A stretch of DNA of 64,000 bases from CAWGAJ01 sp963820545 (GTDB lineage: Bacteria; Planctomycetota; Planctomycetia; Pirellulales; Thermoguttaceae): NCBI GenBank assembly GCA_963820545.1, contig CAWGAJ010000002.1, positions 248,001 through 312,000 on the forward strand. Direction: 5' to 3'. The position numbers were made by a program, and so were the translations under genes. Below the pieces are notes generated by a model. It was not told the DNA's origin, searched no databases, and saw nothing but the letters and a program-made list of their open reading frames with translations. This document shows positions 54,465 to 62,841 of this stretch, piece by piece. How positions within the stretch are numbered: the first letter of the stretch is position 1; each line of letters begins with the position of its first letter.

Positions 54465-55289
54465 ATGGAACAATCCAAATCCACGTTCAGCGTCGTGCAG
54501 GAATTCGACAATCTATATGTCTTGGTTCGTGGGACACGTTATGCCAATGCCTTAATCGAGGCAAAGCAGGCCTTTCAAGCCCAGGATTTCGTCAAAACGC
54601 TGCGCTTGGTGCGCGATACCGGCGAGCTTCACCGTTGCACTCATTTACACCTTATTCAGCAAGATCCCGAGAAGGCCGGCGGAAAAAAAGAAGCCCAAAT
54701 AATTCTCGAAAAACAAGCCAAGATAAAAGACACGCTCGATCGCTTTGACAAGCTTGTGGAGCGCCTGGAGAAAATGGCCAAGTTAACGCCCGCAAAACCC
54801 AATACGCCTGTTTCCGCAATACCTCAGCGAAGCGCCAAAGACACGCCGGCAAACAGCGAGGAAGATGTGATGGACCAAAGGAAAGGCCCGGCAGTTTCCA
54901 TAATTGACACGGGCTCGTTCACGCAACTCCAAATGTCCGCCCAGCAAACTGGTCTTGTGCCCAATGCCGATGCAATTGGATTTGTGAGAGATCATGAATT
55001 TCGCACGGGGGAGTATCAGCAGGCTTTCAACCGCATTGATGGTATTTTCATGCATTTGAGGACCGCGGCGGAACAACGTGCGCAGCGACTGCGCCAGGAA
55101 GACCTTAATTACCACAGCGGAGTGCTGAAAATGTCGCCCAAGCAGTGGATGATAAAACAGCAGCGCGACACTGCCGAGACACAGATCATCGACAGGACTC
55201 TCCGTTATTTCGCCCGGGTTTTGGACGGGCTGCGCATACTGATGAATCCCTCCCACGATGATTCACCGCAAGGGGAACAAAAGAGTTAG
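54465..55289 (+). CDS. Coiled-coil protein of unknown function
   Basis: 274 residues from ATG 54465 (MEQSKSTFSVVQEF) with GGAGGG upstream. Helical throughout: residues about 65-110 are a charged coiled coil (KKEAQIILEKQAKIKDTLDRF), a proline/serine-rich linker lies at 115-150, and a second helical region at 160-270 contains many Gln and Arg. No cysteine motif, signal peptide or membrane helix. I do not recognise it. The normal base composition suggests a resident gene. A hairpin at 55332-55356 ends it. Confidence 0.7.
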   Translation: MEQSKSTFSVVQEFDNLYVLVRGTRYANALIEAKQAFQAQDFVKTLRLVRDTGELHRCTHLHLIQQDPEKAGGKKEAQIILEKQAKIKDTLDRFDKLVERLEKMAKLTPAKPNTPVSAIPQRSAKDTPANSEEDVMDQRKGPAVSIIDTGSFTQLQMSAQQTGLVPNADAIGFVRDHEFRTGEYQQAFNRIDGIFMHLRTAAEQRAQRLRQEDLNYHSGVLKMSPKQWMIKQQRDTAETQIIDRTLRYFARVLDGLRILMNPSHDDSPQGEQKS

Positions 55290-55331
55290 CCCGTATTTCT
55301 GCCCACCTTGATCTTGTTGTCAACAGTGTGC

Positions 55332-55356
55332 CACTGCTCGCCGCAGGCGAGCAGTG
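55332..55356. terminator. Perfect hairpin between converging genes
   Basis: 11-bp perfect stem CACTGCTCGCC / GGCGAGCAGTG with a three-base loop, between the 3' ends of the coiled-coil gene and the PPDK-like gene. No long T-run follows, so it may be a REP element that also blocks convergent transcription. Confidence 0.6.
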
Positions 55357-55414
55357 CCTTATTGAAGCCGCTTGCCTTACCGGTCGAAACCGCTATTCGC
55401 CCAATCGACCTTGT

Positions 55415-58033
55415 TTACTTGACATCCGCGAAGAAGCAGATCACGCGCTGCGAAAGGTTATCGGCGAGCAATTGAATCTCTCTGCCGTTCGAGGAACATT
55501 GTTTCGCGTCGATTACATGAATCACCTGGACCCAGGCCCCGGCGTCGGGCATTAACTCCGCGAGTCGATTGGGCGACTGCTCGAAAAAAGATTGATTCCA
55601 ATAGTTCTGTTTGCGTTGGGGAAATAAGGCGAGATATAAAATGTCCATTTCCACCAGATCGTTGAAAAAGTGCGTTCCCAGCGAGACGTCGGGAATCAGA
55701 TCCTCGCGCATGGCCACGATTTCACAGAGCACCGAGATATTGTCGATCTCGGCGAAGACCACGGGAACTCCCAGTGATGGCGTGGAGGTCCCCCAGCGCC
55801 CGGGACCGAGGAGCATGATTTTCCGCGGCGGCGGAGACTCTTGCAGGTGCAGCAGTCGTCCAATCAAACGGGCGATGGTATATCGATCTTGGACCGAAAG
55901 TTTTGCATAAGTCGCCGGCGATACATACACGAAACGATCGATAGTTAACGCGCGGCCCGTGCCGATTACCGCTCCATGCGCTTCCAGGAGCAGATTATCG
56001 CGCGCGACCGACGCGGGCAGCTCCACTAAAGCTTCGTTGGCCGCCACTTGCAGCGGCCGACATTGCAGCAAATTAATCTTATACTGATTTGGCCGGGAAA
56101 AATTGGCCGTGAACTCGATGTCCACCGGATATTCGTATGCTGCTTGCAGGGTGTCGAGCATCTTGCGCATCTCGGCAACAAAAGATGTATTGGAGAGCAA
56201 ATAATCAAAGCTGAGCACGGCGTCGGGATCCCTGGCCAGGGCCGATTCCGCAGCTTGCGGGACGCCGTCTCCGGCTGCGGCGGTTACCACCGGGAGCGGC
56301 AAACCGACGCTCTCGCGGATCACGTCCCGAAAATCCTTGGACACCAGTTGATTAGCGGCCAGATCGAGTACGTCGACCTTGCGTTGGGTGAATTGACGCA
56401 CTTCGTCGAAATCGCTTTCCGGCCGGAGCTGGGGACAATTCAGGGCCACCACGCGCGTATAATCGTCGTCCGAACGGTTCACGGCGCGAGTTCCCAGGCC
56501 GAAGACCAGGCGCAGCACGCCCGCCCGCGGATCGATGTTCTTGTTCCAAACGTAGGGATTCAAGGAAAGCCCCACGCCCGCCACGTGGGGATAAAACAAG
56601 CCGCCGTACCATTGTCCCGACACACGTTGCACCAACAGCGACATCTGTTCGTCGCAATCGAGCAACTTGCGCTGCGCGCGATAACGCAAGGCTTTTTCGC
56701 TCATGGAACTGGCGTAAATAGCTTTCACCGCGGAGATGAAATCTTGCAGGCGCTTATCGTGCGGACCTTGATTGGCGCAAAACTCGCTCTCGTACTTGCC
56801 GGCGAAAGCGTTGCCGTAATTATCCTCCAGAAGACTGCTGGAGCGGACAATGATCGGCGACTGGCCGAAGTAGTCCAGCATTTCCGCGAATTCTTTGACG
56901 ATATGATCGGGAAAAGCGCCCGAGAGGATGCGCCGCCGGGCCTCGTCCACCTCATTGAGAAACGTGTCCGGATCCTGTTGTTTTTGCCGCAGCCACCAAC
57001 AGCCGTTTTCCACCAGGAAGGAGTAAAACACGTCGGAGCCGATGAAAAACGAATCGTGGGCTTCGAGCGTCTCATTCCAGGACGGCGCGGATTTGGCCAA
57101 AATCGCCCGGGCCAGGAGCATGCCCAGCGATTTCCCCCCGATCAATCCCGTGCCGATCATCCGTTTCCAAATGGCCAGCACGTCGGGCAAGGTAAAATAG
57201 TTTTGCGCGAGTTGCAAAACGCGCTGATCGCGGGAGATGATCATGCGGAGCAATTCGGGCAGCACGCCGGCGACTTCTTCAGCGGGCTGGTGGCCGCGCT
57301 GGATCTCTTCCCAAAGTTCCTCGGCCTGCATGAAACTGCGATTCCATTTACCCAAGCGAAAGCGCACCGATTCCAGCCCCGCCCAGGGCAGGGACGTCAT
57401 GATTTCCGCGATCGTAACGCTTTCGGTGACGGGCCGAAAGGCCTCGCCGCGCCACACGTGCAGCATGTGCATGGTCGGCGAGTAGCGATGCTGCACTTTC
57501 AACGGATGAACGTAGAGCGATCCGCGGTGCCGATAAATGTCCACCAGAATCTGCGTGGTCATGGCGATGGGGCGCGTGGCGTGAAAACTATGCCCGCCCC
57601 TGATCAAGGGAAAATAGGCCATGGCCTGGCGATCGAGAACATAGGGACAGGTGAGCATGAAAAAGTTGCCCAACATCCGGTCGCTGCACCACGCGTCGGC
57701 CAGAGTCGATAAACAGTCGAATATATAATAAGCGCCGGATCCGCCCTCGCTAATCACCGCATGGATCTGCTTGATAAACTGCTCAAATCCTCCCCGGGTT
57801 TCCAGTTTTTTTATCTGTACCGGCAAATCTTCGGGAAGCAACGGCGCGTGTTCGGCAAAACGAAAGTAAACTAATTTACGCCCCTGCCTAAGCGCATGTT
57901 GACAAAACGGCACCGCCAAGGGCACGAAATCAGCAAGGTCGTCGACTTGCCAAACGAGATTGTCTCCGGGGATGAGCCCCTTAAAAACCTGATCTAAACC
58001 CGGTAGTCCGGTGCTGAGTTTCGTATCGAGCAT
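55415..58033 (-). CDS. Fusion of a Walker-less KaiC-like domain with a pyruvate phosphate dikinase-type ATP-binding domain
   Basis: 872 residues. Residues 1-220 have the KaiC/RecA-like start STGLPGLDQVFKGLIPGDN, but the segment where the Walker A loop should be reads WQVDDLADFVPLA, with no GK(S/T), so this domain cannot hydrolyse ATP in the usual way. From about 300 to 720 it has the PEP/pyruvate-binding (PPDK N-terminal, ATP-grasp-like) fold: GLIGGKSLGMLLAR, SPIIVRSSSLLEDNYGNAF and IDPRAGVLRLVFGLGTRAV are the classic segments. There is no His-swivelling or PEP-barrel domain, so it is not a full PPDK or PEP synthase. It may be a nucleotide- or energy-sensing or phosphotransfer protein. Monocistronic. 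Confidence 0.82.
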   Translation of the reverse strand: MLDTKLSTGLPGLDQVFKGLIPGDNLVWQVDDLADFVPLAVPFCQHALRQGRKLVYFRFAEHAPLLPEDLPVQIKKLETRGGFEQFIKQIHAVISEGGSGAYYIFDCLSTLADAWCSDRMLGNFFMLTCPYVLDRQAMAYFPLIRGGHSFHATRPIAMTTQILVDIYRHRGSLYVHPLKVQHRYSPTMHMLHVWRGEAFRPVTESVTIAEIMTSLPWAGLESVRFRLGKWNRSFMQAEELWEEIQRGHQPAEEVAGVLPELLRMIISRDQRVLQLAQNYFTLPDVLAIWKRMIGTGLIGGKSLGMLLARAILAKSAPSWNETLEAHDSFFIGSDVFYSFLVENGCWWLRQKQQDPDTFLNEVDEARRRILSGAFPDHIVKEFAEMLDYFGQSPIIVRSSSLLEDNYGNAFAGKYESEFCANQGPHDKRLQDFISAVKAIYASSMSEKALRYRAQRKLLDCDEQMSLLVQRVSGQWYGGLFYPHVAGVGLSLNPYVWNKNIDPRAGVLRLVFGLGTRAVNRSDDDYTRVVALNCPQLRPESDFDEVRQFTQRKVDVLDLAANQLVSKDFRDVIRESVGLPLPVVTAAAGDGVPQAAESALARDPDAVLSFDYLLSNTSFVAEMRKMLDTLQAAYEYPVDIEFTANFSRPNQYKINLLQCRPLQVAANEALVELPASVARDNLLLEAHGAVIGTGRALTIDRFVYVSPATYAKLSVQDRYTIARLIGRLLHLQESPPPRKIMLLGPGRWGTSTPSLGVPVVFAEIDNISVLCEIVAMREDLIPDVSLGTHFFNDLVEMDILYLALFPQRKQNYWNQSFFEQSPNRLAELMPDAGAWVQVIHVIDAKQCSSNGREIQLLADNLSQRVICFFADVK

Positions 58034-58478
58034 AATTCGTTGCGTTGAATATAAGATCCGCGCCTGTCATTCACAGCATAGCAGATGGGCGGCTCGATCA
58101 ACAATGTTTTCCCCGCTCATAAAACTTTATCTAACAATTCAACGCCAAAAAAGCCAGGGTGTTATTATCTTTGACGGCGCTGTTGATATATCACCACTGC
58201 TGATCAGATCGTGAACAGCTCTTTAAGTCTTTTAATAAAAGGGAATTAGGCAGTTTTTATTGCCTTGCTAACTGAAATTCCTGGTGGATCCGAGTCATTG
58301 ACCTTCGCTCATCGAGTTGTTTGAGCCCTCTGGTTCCATTGATTAAGTCTTTTAATGTTAATGCCTTATCTTTATTTCATCTTATAAATTCCTTTTGGCA
58401 TGTAAGATGCTTGTAAACGCAGGTGTTTATCGGGTATTTCTGCATGTCAAGCTTCCCATTTTTTTACCTTAAAAAACC
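58034..58478. other. Gap without recognised features
   Basis: AT-rich DNA with no convincing frame or repeat. It likely holds promoters for the genes on both sides. Confidence 0.4.
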
Positions 58479-58796
58479 ATGACCTCTCGATCACCGTTAA
58501 ACACCACCGGACGTTTTGAAATTGATCCGAATTTGATCTGCCAAAAACCGGATCGGGCCCTAAAGAATCTGAAATATGTGGTTTCCGCGGTCGATGCAGA
58601 CGCCCTGAAAACATGGAACGATCTGTGGGATGAATTGAAAAACGTGGCTACTATTTCGGGCATGATCATTCCGGAGATGGAGCAGGGCTTTTGCCCGACT
58701 TGCGGCTGGGCCGATTTTTTAGAGAAATTCTGGTTGCTAAAACATTATCTGGACTACATCAATCACCTCTGTCAAGCGAGCCCGCCGTCCATTTAA
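58479..58796 (+). CDS. Small protein of unknown function
   Basis: 105 residues. A polar N-terminus is followed by a helical stretch (PDRALKNLKYVVSAVDADAL), a hydrophobic segment VATISGMIIP and one CPTCGW motif, then FLEKFWLLKHYLDYINHLC. There may be a metal site formed by the Cys pair and a later Cys, possibly in a dimer. I do not recognise a family. It precedes gdhA by about 105 bases on the same strand. Confidence 0.6.
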   Translation: MTSRSPLNTTGRFEIDPNLICQKPDRALKNLKYVVSAVDADALKTWNDLWDELKNVATISGMIIPEMEQGFCPTCGWADFLEKFWLLKHYLDYINHLCQASPPSI

Positions 58797-58900
58797 CCGA
58801 GGATTTGTCGCCGCTCCTCCCCGCCAAACATGCAACGCCGACAGGCGCAACACCAATATATCGCATCTTTACTTGCACCTAATACTTCAAGGAGACATAC

Positions 58901-60289
58901 ATGGCACAAATTGTAGCTGATCGAGTCGATTATTCATCTCTGCCCGACTGTTCTTCGCAGGTCGAGGATTTCATGGAAAACCTTGTCGCCCGAAATCCAG
59001 GCGAGCTGGAATTTCATCAAGCCGTGCGTGAGGTGGCGGAGTCGGTTATGCCCGTGATCGCGGCCAATCCCGCCTATCGCAAGCATAAGATCCTCGAGCG
59101 CATCGCGGAACCGGAGCGCGTGATCATGTTCCGCGTTCCCTGGATCGACGATCGCGGCGAAGTGCAAATAAATCGTGGTTTCCGCATCCAAATGAACAGT
59201 GCCATCGGTCCTTACAAGGGCGGCCTCCGCTTCCACCCCACCGTCAATCTGGGCGTGCTCAAATTCCTGGCCTTTGAGCAGGTGTTCAAAAATAGTTTGA
59301 CCACCCTCTCCATGGGCGGCGCAAAAGGCGGATCGGATTTCGATCCCAAGGGCAAGAGCGACAACGAGGTAATGCGTTTTTGCCAATCGTTCATGAACGA
59401 GCTCTTCCGGCACATCGGACCCGACACCGACGTTCCCGCCGGCGACATCGGCGTGGGCGGACGCGAAATCGGCTACCTCTTCGGCCAATATAAGAAGATT
59501 GTCAATCGTTTCTGCGGCGTGTTGACCGGCAAAGGCATGTGCTACGGCGGTTCGCTAATTCGTCCCGAAGCCACCGGCTACGGCGCGGTGTATTTCGCCG
59601 AGGATATGCTGGCGACGCGCGGCCTGAATCTCTCCGGGAAAAAGGCCGTGGTTTCCGGCTCGGGCAACGTGGCGCAGTACACCGTGGAAAAATTGCTCGA
59701 GTACGACGTAAAGGTGCTCACCTTATCCGATTCCAACGGCACAATCGTCGATGAAGATGGCATCAACGCGGAAAAGCTGGCTTGGGTGCTGGACCTGAAG
59801 AACAACCGCCGCGGACGCATGAGCGAGTACGCCGAGCACTTCAGAACGGCCAAGTATCTGCCTCGCCAGAAACCCTGGGCCGTGCCCTGCGACCTGGCGT
59901 TTCCCAGCGCCACGCAGAACGAGATCGAGAAAAAAGACGCCGAAACCTTGGTGTCCAACGGCTGCATCTGCGTCTCGGAAGGCGCGAACATGCCCACCAC
60001 TCCCGACGGCGTGGACATGTTCTTGAAAGCGAAAATCCTCTATGGTCCTGGAAAAGCGGCCAACGCCGGCGGCGTGGCCGTTTCCGGTTTGGAAATGACG
60101 CAGAACGCCGGGGTCATGCATTGGCCTCGAGATGAAGTCAACCGCCGACTCCGCCAAATCATGCATTCCATTCACGAAAACTGCGTGACCTACGGCGACA
60201 ACGGTTCTTTCATCAATTACGTGCAAGGCGCCAATATCGCCGGGTTCGTGAAAGTGGCCGACGCCATGCTGCAACAAGGCGTGGTATAA
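58901..60289 (+). CDS. gdhA: NADP-type glutamate dehydrogenase
   Basis: 462 residues, the hexameric bacterial type. Makes glutamate from 2-oxoglutarate, ammonia and NAD(P)H. FHQAVREVAESV at the N-terminus, PYKGGLRFHPTVN with the catalytic Lys region, GGAKGGSDFDPKGKSDNEV, and VVSGSGNVAQYTVEKL as the nucleotide-binding loop are all family hallmarks. ATG 58901 has AAGGAGA upstream. The gene is followed by a strong hairpin terminator and then the NfnAB-like pair, which supplies NADPH from NADH and reduced ferredoxin, so ammonia assimilation and NADPH supply sit side by side. Confidence 0.96.
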   Translation: MAQIVADRVDYSSLPDCSSQVEDFMENLVARNPGELEFHQAVREVAESVMPVIAANPAYRKHKILERIAEPERVIMFRVPWIDDRGEVQINRGFRIQMNSAIGPYKGGLRFHPTVNLGVLKFLAFEQVFKNSLTTLSMGGAKGGSDFDPKGKSDNEVMRFCQSFMNELFRHIGPDTDVPAGDIGVGGREIGYLFGQYKKIVNRFCGVLTGKGMCYGGSLIRPEATGYGAVYFAEDMLATRGLNLSGKKAVVSGSGNVAQYTVEKLLEYDVKVLTLSDSNGTIVDEDGINAEKLAWVLDLKNNRRGRMSEYAEHFRTAKYLPRQKPWAVPCDLAFPSATQNEIEKKDAETLVSNGCICVSEGANMPTTPDGVDMFLKAKILYGPGKAANAGGVAVSGLEMTQNAGVMHWPRDEVNRRLRQIMHSIHENCVTYGDNGSFINYVQGANIAGFVKVADAMLQQGVV

Positions 60290-60314
60290 TTTCTCATAAC
60301 CGATACTTCGATGC

Positions 60315-60362
60315 GAGTTTCCGGTGGACGTTTCCTTTTTTACGTCCGCCGGAACTCTTTTG
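60315..60362 (+). terminator. Hairpin terminator after gdhA
   Basis: GAGTTTCCGGTGGACGT pairs with ACGTCCGCCGGAACTC (one bulge, one mismatch) around a T-rich loop and is followed by TTTTGG. It starts 26 bases after the stop codon. Confidence 0.85.
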
Positions 60363-60447
60363 GACCATAAAAGATTGCACATAAAATACCGGCCCATGCT
60401 ATTGTATCTTCTCAGTGGGATTTTTTTGTGGTAAAATATTATTCCCC

Positions 60448-61311
60448 ATGAACACGGCATTATACGGGAAACAGACTGCGAACCGGATTTTGCGCAGGGT
60501 CGAATTGGCTCCGCAAATCTTCGAGTACGTCATTGCGGCGCCGCGCGTGGCCCGCAAAGCCCGGCCGGGACAGTTCGTGATCGTGATTGCCGGCGAACAC
60601 AGCGAGCGCATCCCCCTGACGATCGCCGATTTCGATGCTGAAAACGGCACTATTACCTTGGTGCTGATGGTCGTGGGTACCAGCACGCTTAAACTTTCCA
60701 GATTACAGGCGGGGAGCAATCTCTACGGCTTAATCGGCCCCTTGGGGATGCCTTCGGACGTCACGCCGCTAGACACGGTAGTCATGGTGGCCGGCGGTTT
60801 GGGCGCGGCGCCGATTTATCCCATTGCCAGGGCCTTTGACCAGGCCGGCTCGCGCGTGATCACAATTCAAGGCGCCCGCACTAAAAACCTGTTGTTTTGG
60901 AGCTATCGCCTGGCAACGGTCAGCGATCAATTGATAATCACTACCGACGACGGCAGCGCCGGAATACGCGGTTTGGTCACTCAGCCGCTTAAACAAATCC
61001 TGGAAGAGGATGCCAACCGACGTATCGGTTGCGTATACGCCATCGGTCCGGCCGTGATGATGAAATTTTGCTCACAGACCACGCAGCCTTTCGGCGTGCG
61101 GACCATTGTGAGCCTCAATCCGATCATGGTTGACGGCACGGGTATGTGCGGGGGCTGTCGGGTGGAAGTCGGCGGCAAAACCCGCTTCACCTGCGTCGAC
61201 GGTCCCGAATTCGACGGACACCTGGTCGACTGGAACCTGCTGTTGTCCAGACAAAAAACTTACCTGCCTCACGAAAAATGTTCTATGCAGCAAGTGCAGC
61301 AAGATGATTAA
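60448..61311 (+). CDS. nfnA: NfnA/SudB-like flavoprotein subunit, ferredoxin:NADP+ oxidoreductase type
   Basis: 287 residues from ATG 60448 (MNTALYGKQTAN); the frame extends to GTG 60415, which lacks coding character. FAD domain with PGQFVIV and RIPLTIAD; NAD(P) domain with VVMVAGGLGAAPIYPIARA; and a C-terminal [2Fe-2S] site in GTGMCGGCRVEVGGK ... FTCVDGPEFDGH. This is the small subunit of the NfnAB transhydrogenase, or of sulfide dehydrogenase (SudB), which share this architecture. The next gene, its large subunit, overlaps by eight bases, so translation is coupled. Confidence 0.9.
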   Translation: MNTALYGKQTANRILRRVELAPQIFEYVIAAPRVARKARPGQFVIVIAGEHSERIPLTIADFDAENGTITLVLMVVGTSTLKLSRLQAGSNLYGLIGPLGMPSDVTPLDTVVMVAGGLGAAPIYPIARAFDQAGSRVITIQGARTKNLLFWSYRLATVSDQLIITTDDGSAGIRGLVTQPLKQILEEDANRRIGCVYAIGPAVMMKFCSQTTQPFGVRTIVSLNPIMVDGTGMCGGCRVEVGGKTRFTCVDGPEFDGHLVDWNLLLSRQKTYLPHEKCSMQQVQQDD

Positions 61312-62730
61312 AGCAGATCCCAGCCGGAAACAGCGAGTCCCCATGCCGGAACAGGATGCGGCGATCCGCGTGAGGAATTTCCAGGAAGTTCCCTTGGGAT
61401 ATGCGCCCGACCAGGCCCGGCTCGAAGCGGAGCGCTGCCTGGGGTGTAAAAAGCCCTTCTGTGTCGAGGGCTGTCCAGTGCAGGTCGATATTCCCGGATT
61501 TATTCGCTCCGTGGCCGAGGGAAACTATATTGCGGCGGCGCGAACCATAAAAAAAACAAATTGCCTTCCGGCCATTTGCGGTCGCGTTTGTCCGCAAGAG
61601 AGCCAATGTGAGATCAAGTGCATTTTGGGCAAAAAAAGCCAGCCCGTGGCAATCGGCCGTCTGGAGCGCTTTGCCGCCGATTACGAACGGGAGCACGATC
61701 ATGCCGAATTGCCCGACAAAATGCCGGCCACCGGAAAACGAGTCGCCGTGGTCGGCGCCGGTCCCGCCGGGCTGACCGTGGCCGGCGACCTGGTGCTCCT
61801 GGGGCACGAGGTGACGATTTTCGAGGCCTTCCATCTGCCCGGCGGCGTATTAACCTACGGCATCCCTGAATTTCGTCTGCCCAAAAAAATAGTCCAGGCC
61901 GAGATCGACTATCTGCGCCGGCTCGGCGTGCGTTTTGAACTCAATCAGGTCATCGGGCAAACCATTGCCATCGATGAATTGTTCGCGGAGGAAGGCTATC
62001 ACGCCGTGTTTGTCGGCGTAGGCGCCGGTCTGCCGTATTTAATGGGAATTCCCGGCGAAAATCTGGGCGGCGTGTATTTAGCCAACGAATATCTCACGCG
62101 CGTGAATTTGATGAAGGCCTACGATTTTCCCGCGGTCGACACGCCCGTGGTGCGCGGCGCAAGGTTTGCGTTATCGGCGGAGGCAACGTGGCCATGGACT
62201 CGGCCCGGACTGCGCGGCGTTTGGATGCCGAGCAGGTCACGGTGCTCTATCGCCGTTCCCGCGCGGAAATGCCGGCCCGGGCCGAGGAAATTCATCACGC
62301 CGAGGAGGAAGGCATTCAATTCCGCCTGCTTTGCACGCCCGTGGCTTACTTTGGCGACGAAAAAGGCATGGTCAAACAAGTGCAATGTCAGGAAATGGAA
62401 TTAGGTCCGCCCGACGATTCCGGCCGGCGTCGCCCCATACCCAAGGAAGGCAGCTTATTTACCCTCGATACTGATATGATCATTCTGGCGATCGGCTCCG
62501 GGGCAAATCCGCTCTTGACCCGGCATTCCCCGGCAATAACGTTAAATAAACGGGGTTATATCGTAACCGACGAGCGCGGACGCACCGCCAGGCCAGGAGT
62601 TTGGGCCGGGGGAGACATCGTTACCGGCAGCGCCACCGTGATCCTGGCCATGGGGGCCGGAAAAGTCGCCGCCGAGGATATTCACAAATTCCTGCTTGCC
62701 GCCCCATCCGCACCGACTTGTGTATGGTAA
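61304..62730 (+). CDS. nfnB: NfnB/GltA-like large subunit, one frameshift
   Basis: ATG 61304 overlaps the end of nfnA. The N-terminal double [4Fe-4S] segment has ERCLGCKKPFCVEGCP and CLPAICGRVCPQESQCE. The first flavin/NAD loop is VAVVGAGPAGLTVAGDL. After TPVVRG one base is missing near 62158; restoring it gives RKVCVIGGGNVAMDSARTA, the second nucleotide loop, and a normal C-terminus with GVWAGGDIVTGSATVILAMGAG. Repaired length is about 476 residues, as in homotetrameric glutamate synthase small subunits, NfnB and SudA. Pairing with nfnA rather than with a large glutamate synthase supports bifurcating NADH-dependent ferredoxin:NADP+ oxidoreductase. Confidence 0.9.
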
Positions 62731-62841
62731 AGACTGGATTGATTATGATAACATTAGACGTCGTAGATCCTTGCCGAACCGCGAGTAGTATCCGTTCTTA
62801 TTCGTATTAAATCCCCATAATTTTCAACCGGAACTGCGTTT

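Noticed and set aside
56048..57712. A 554-codon plus-strand frame
   Set aside because: It lies wholly antisense to the PPDK-like gene, whose protein has clear family motifs; the antisense translation has none.
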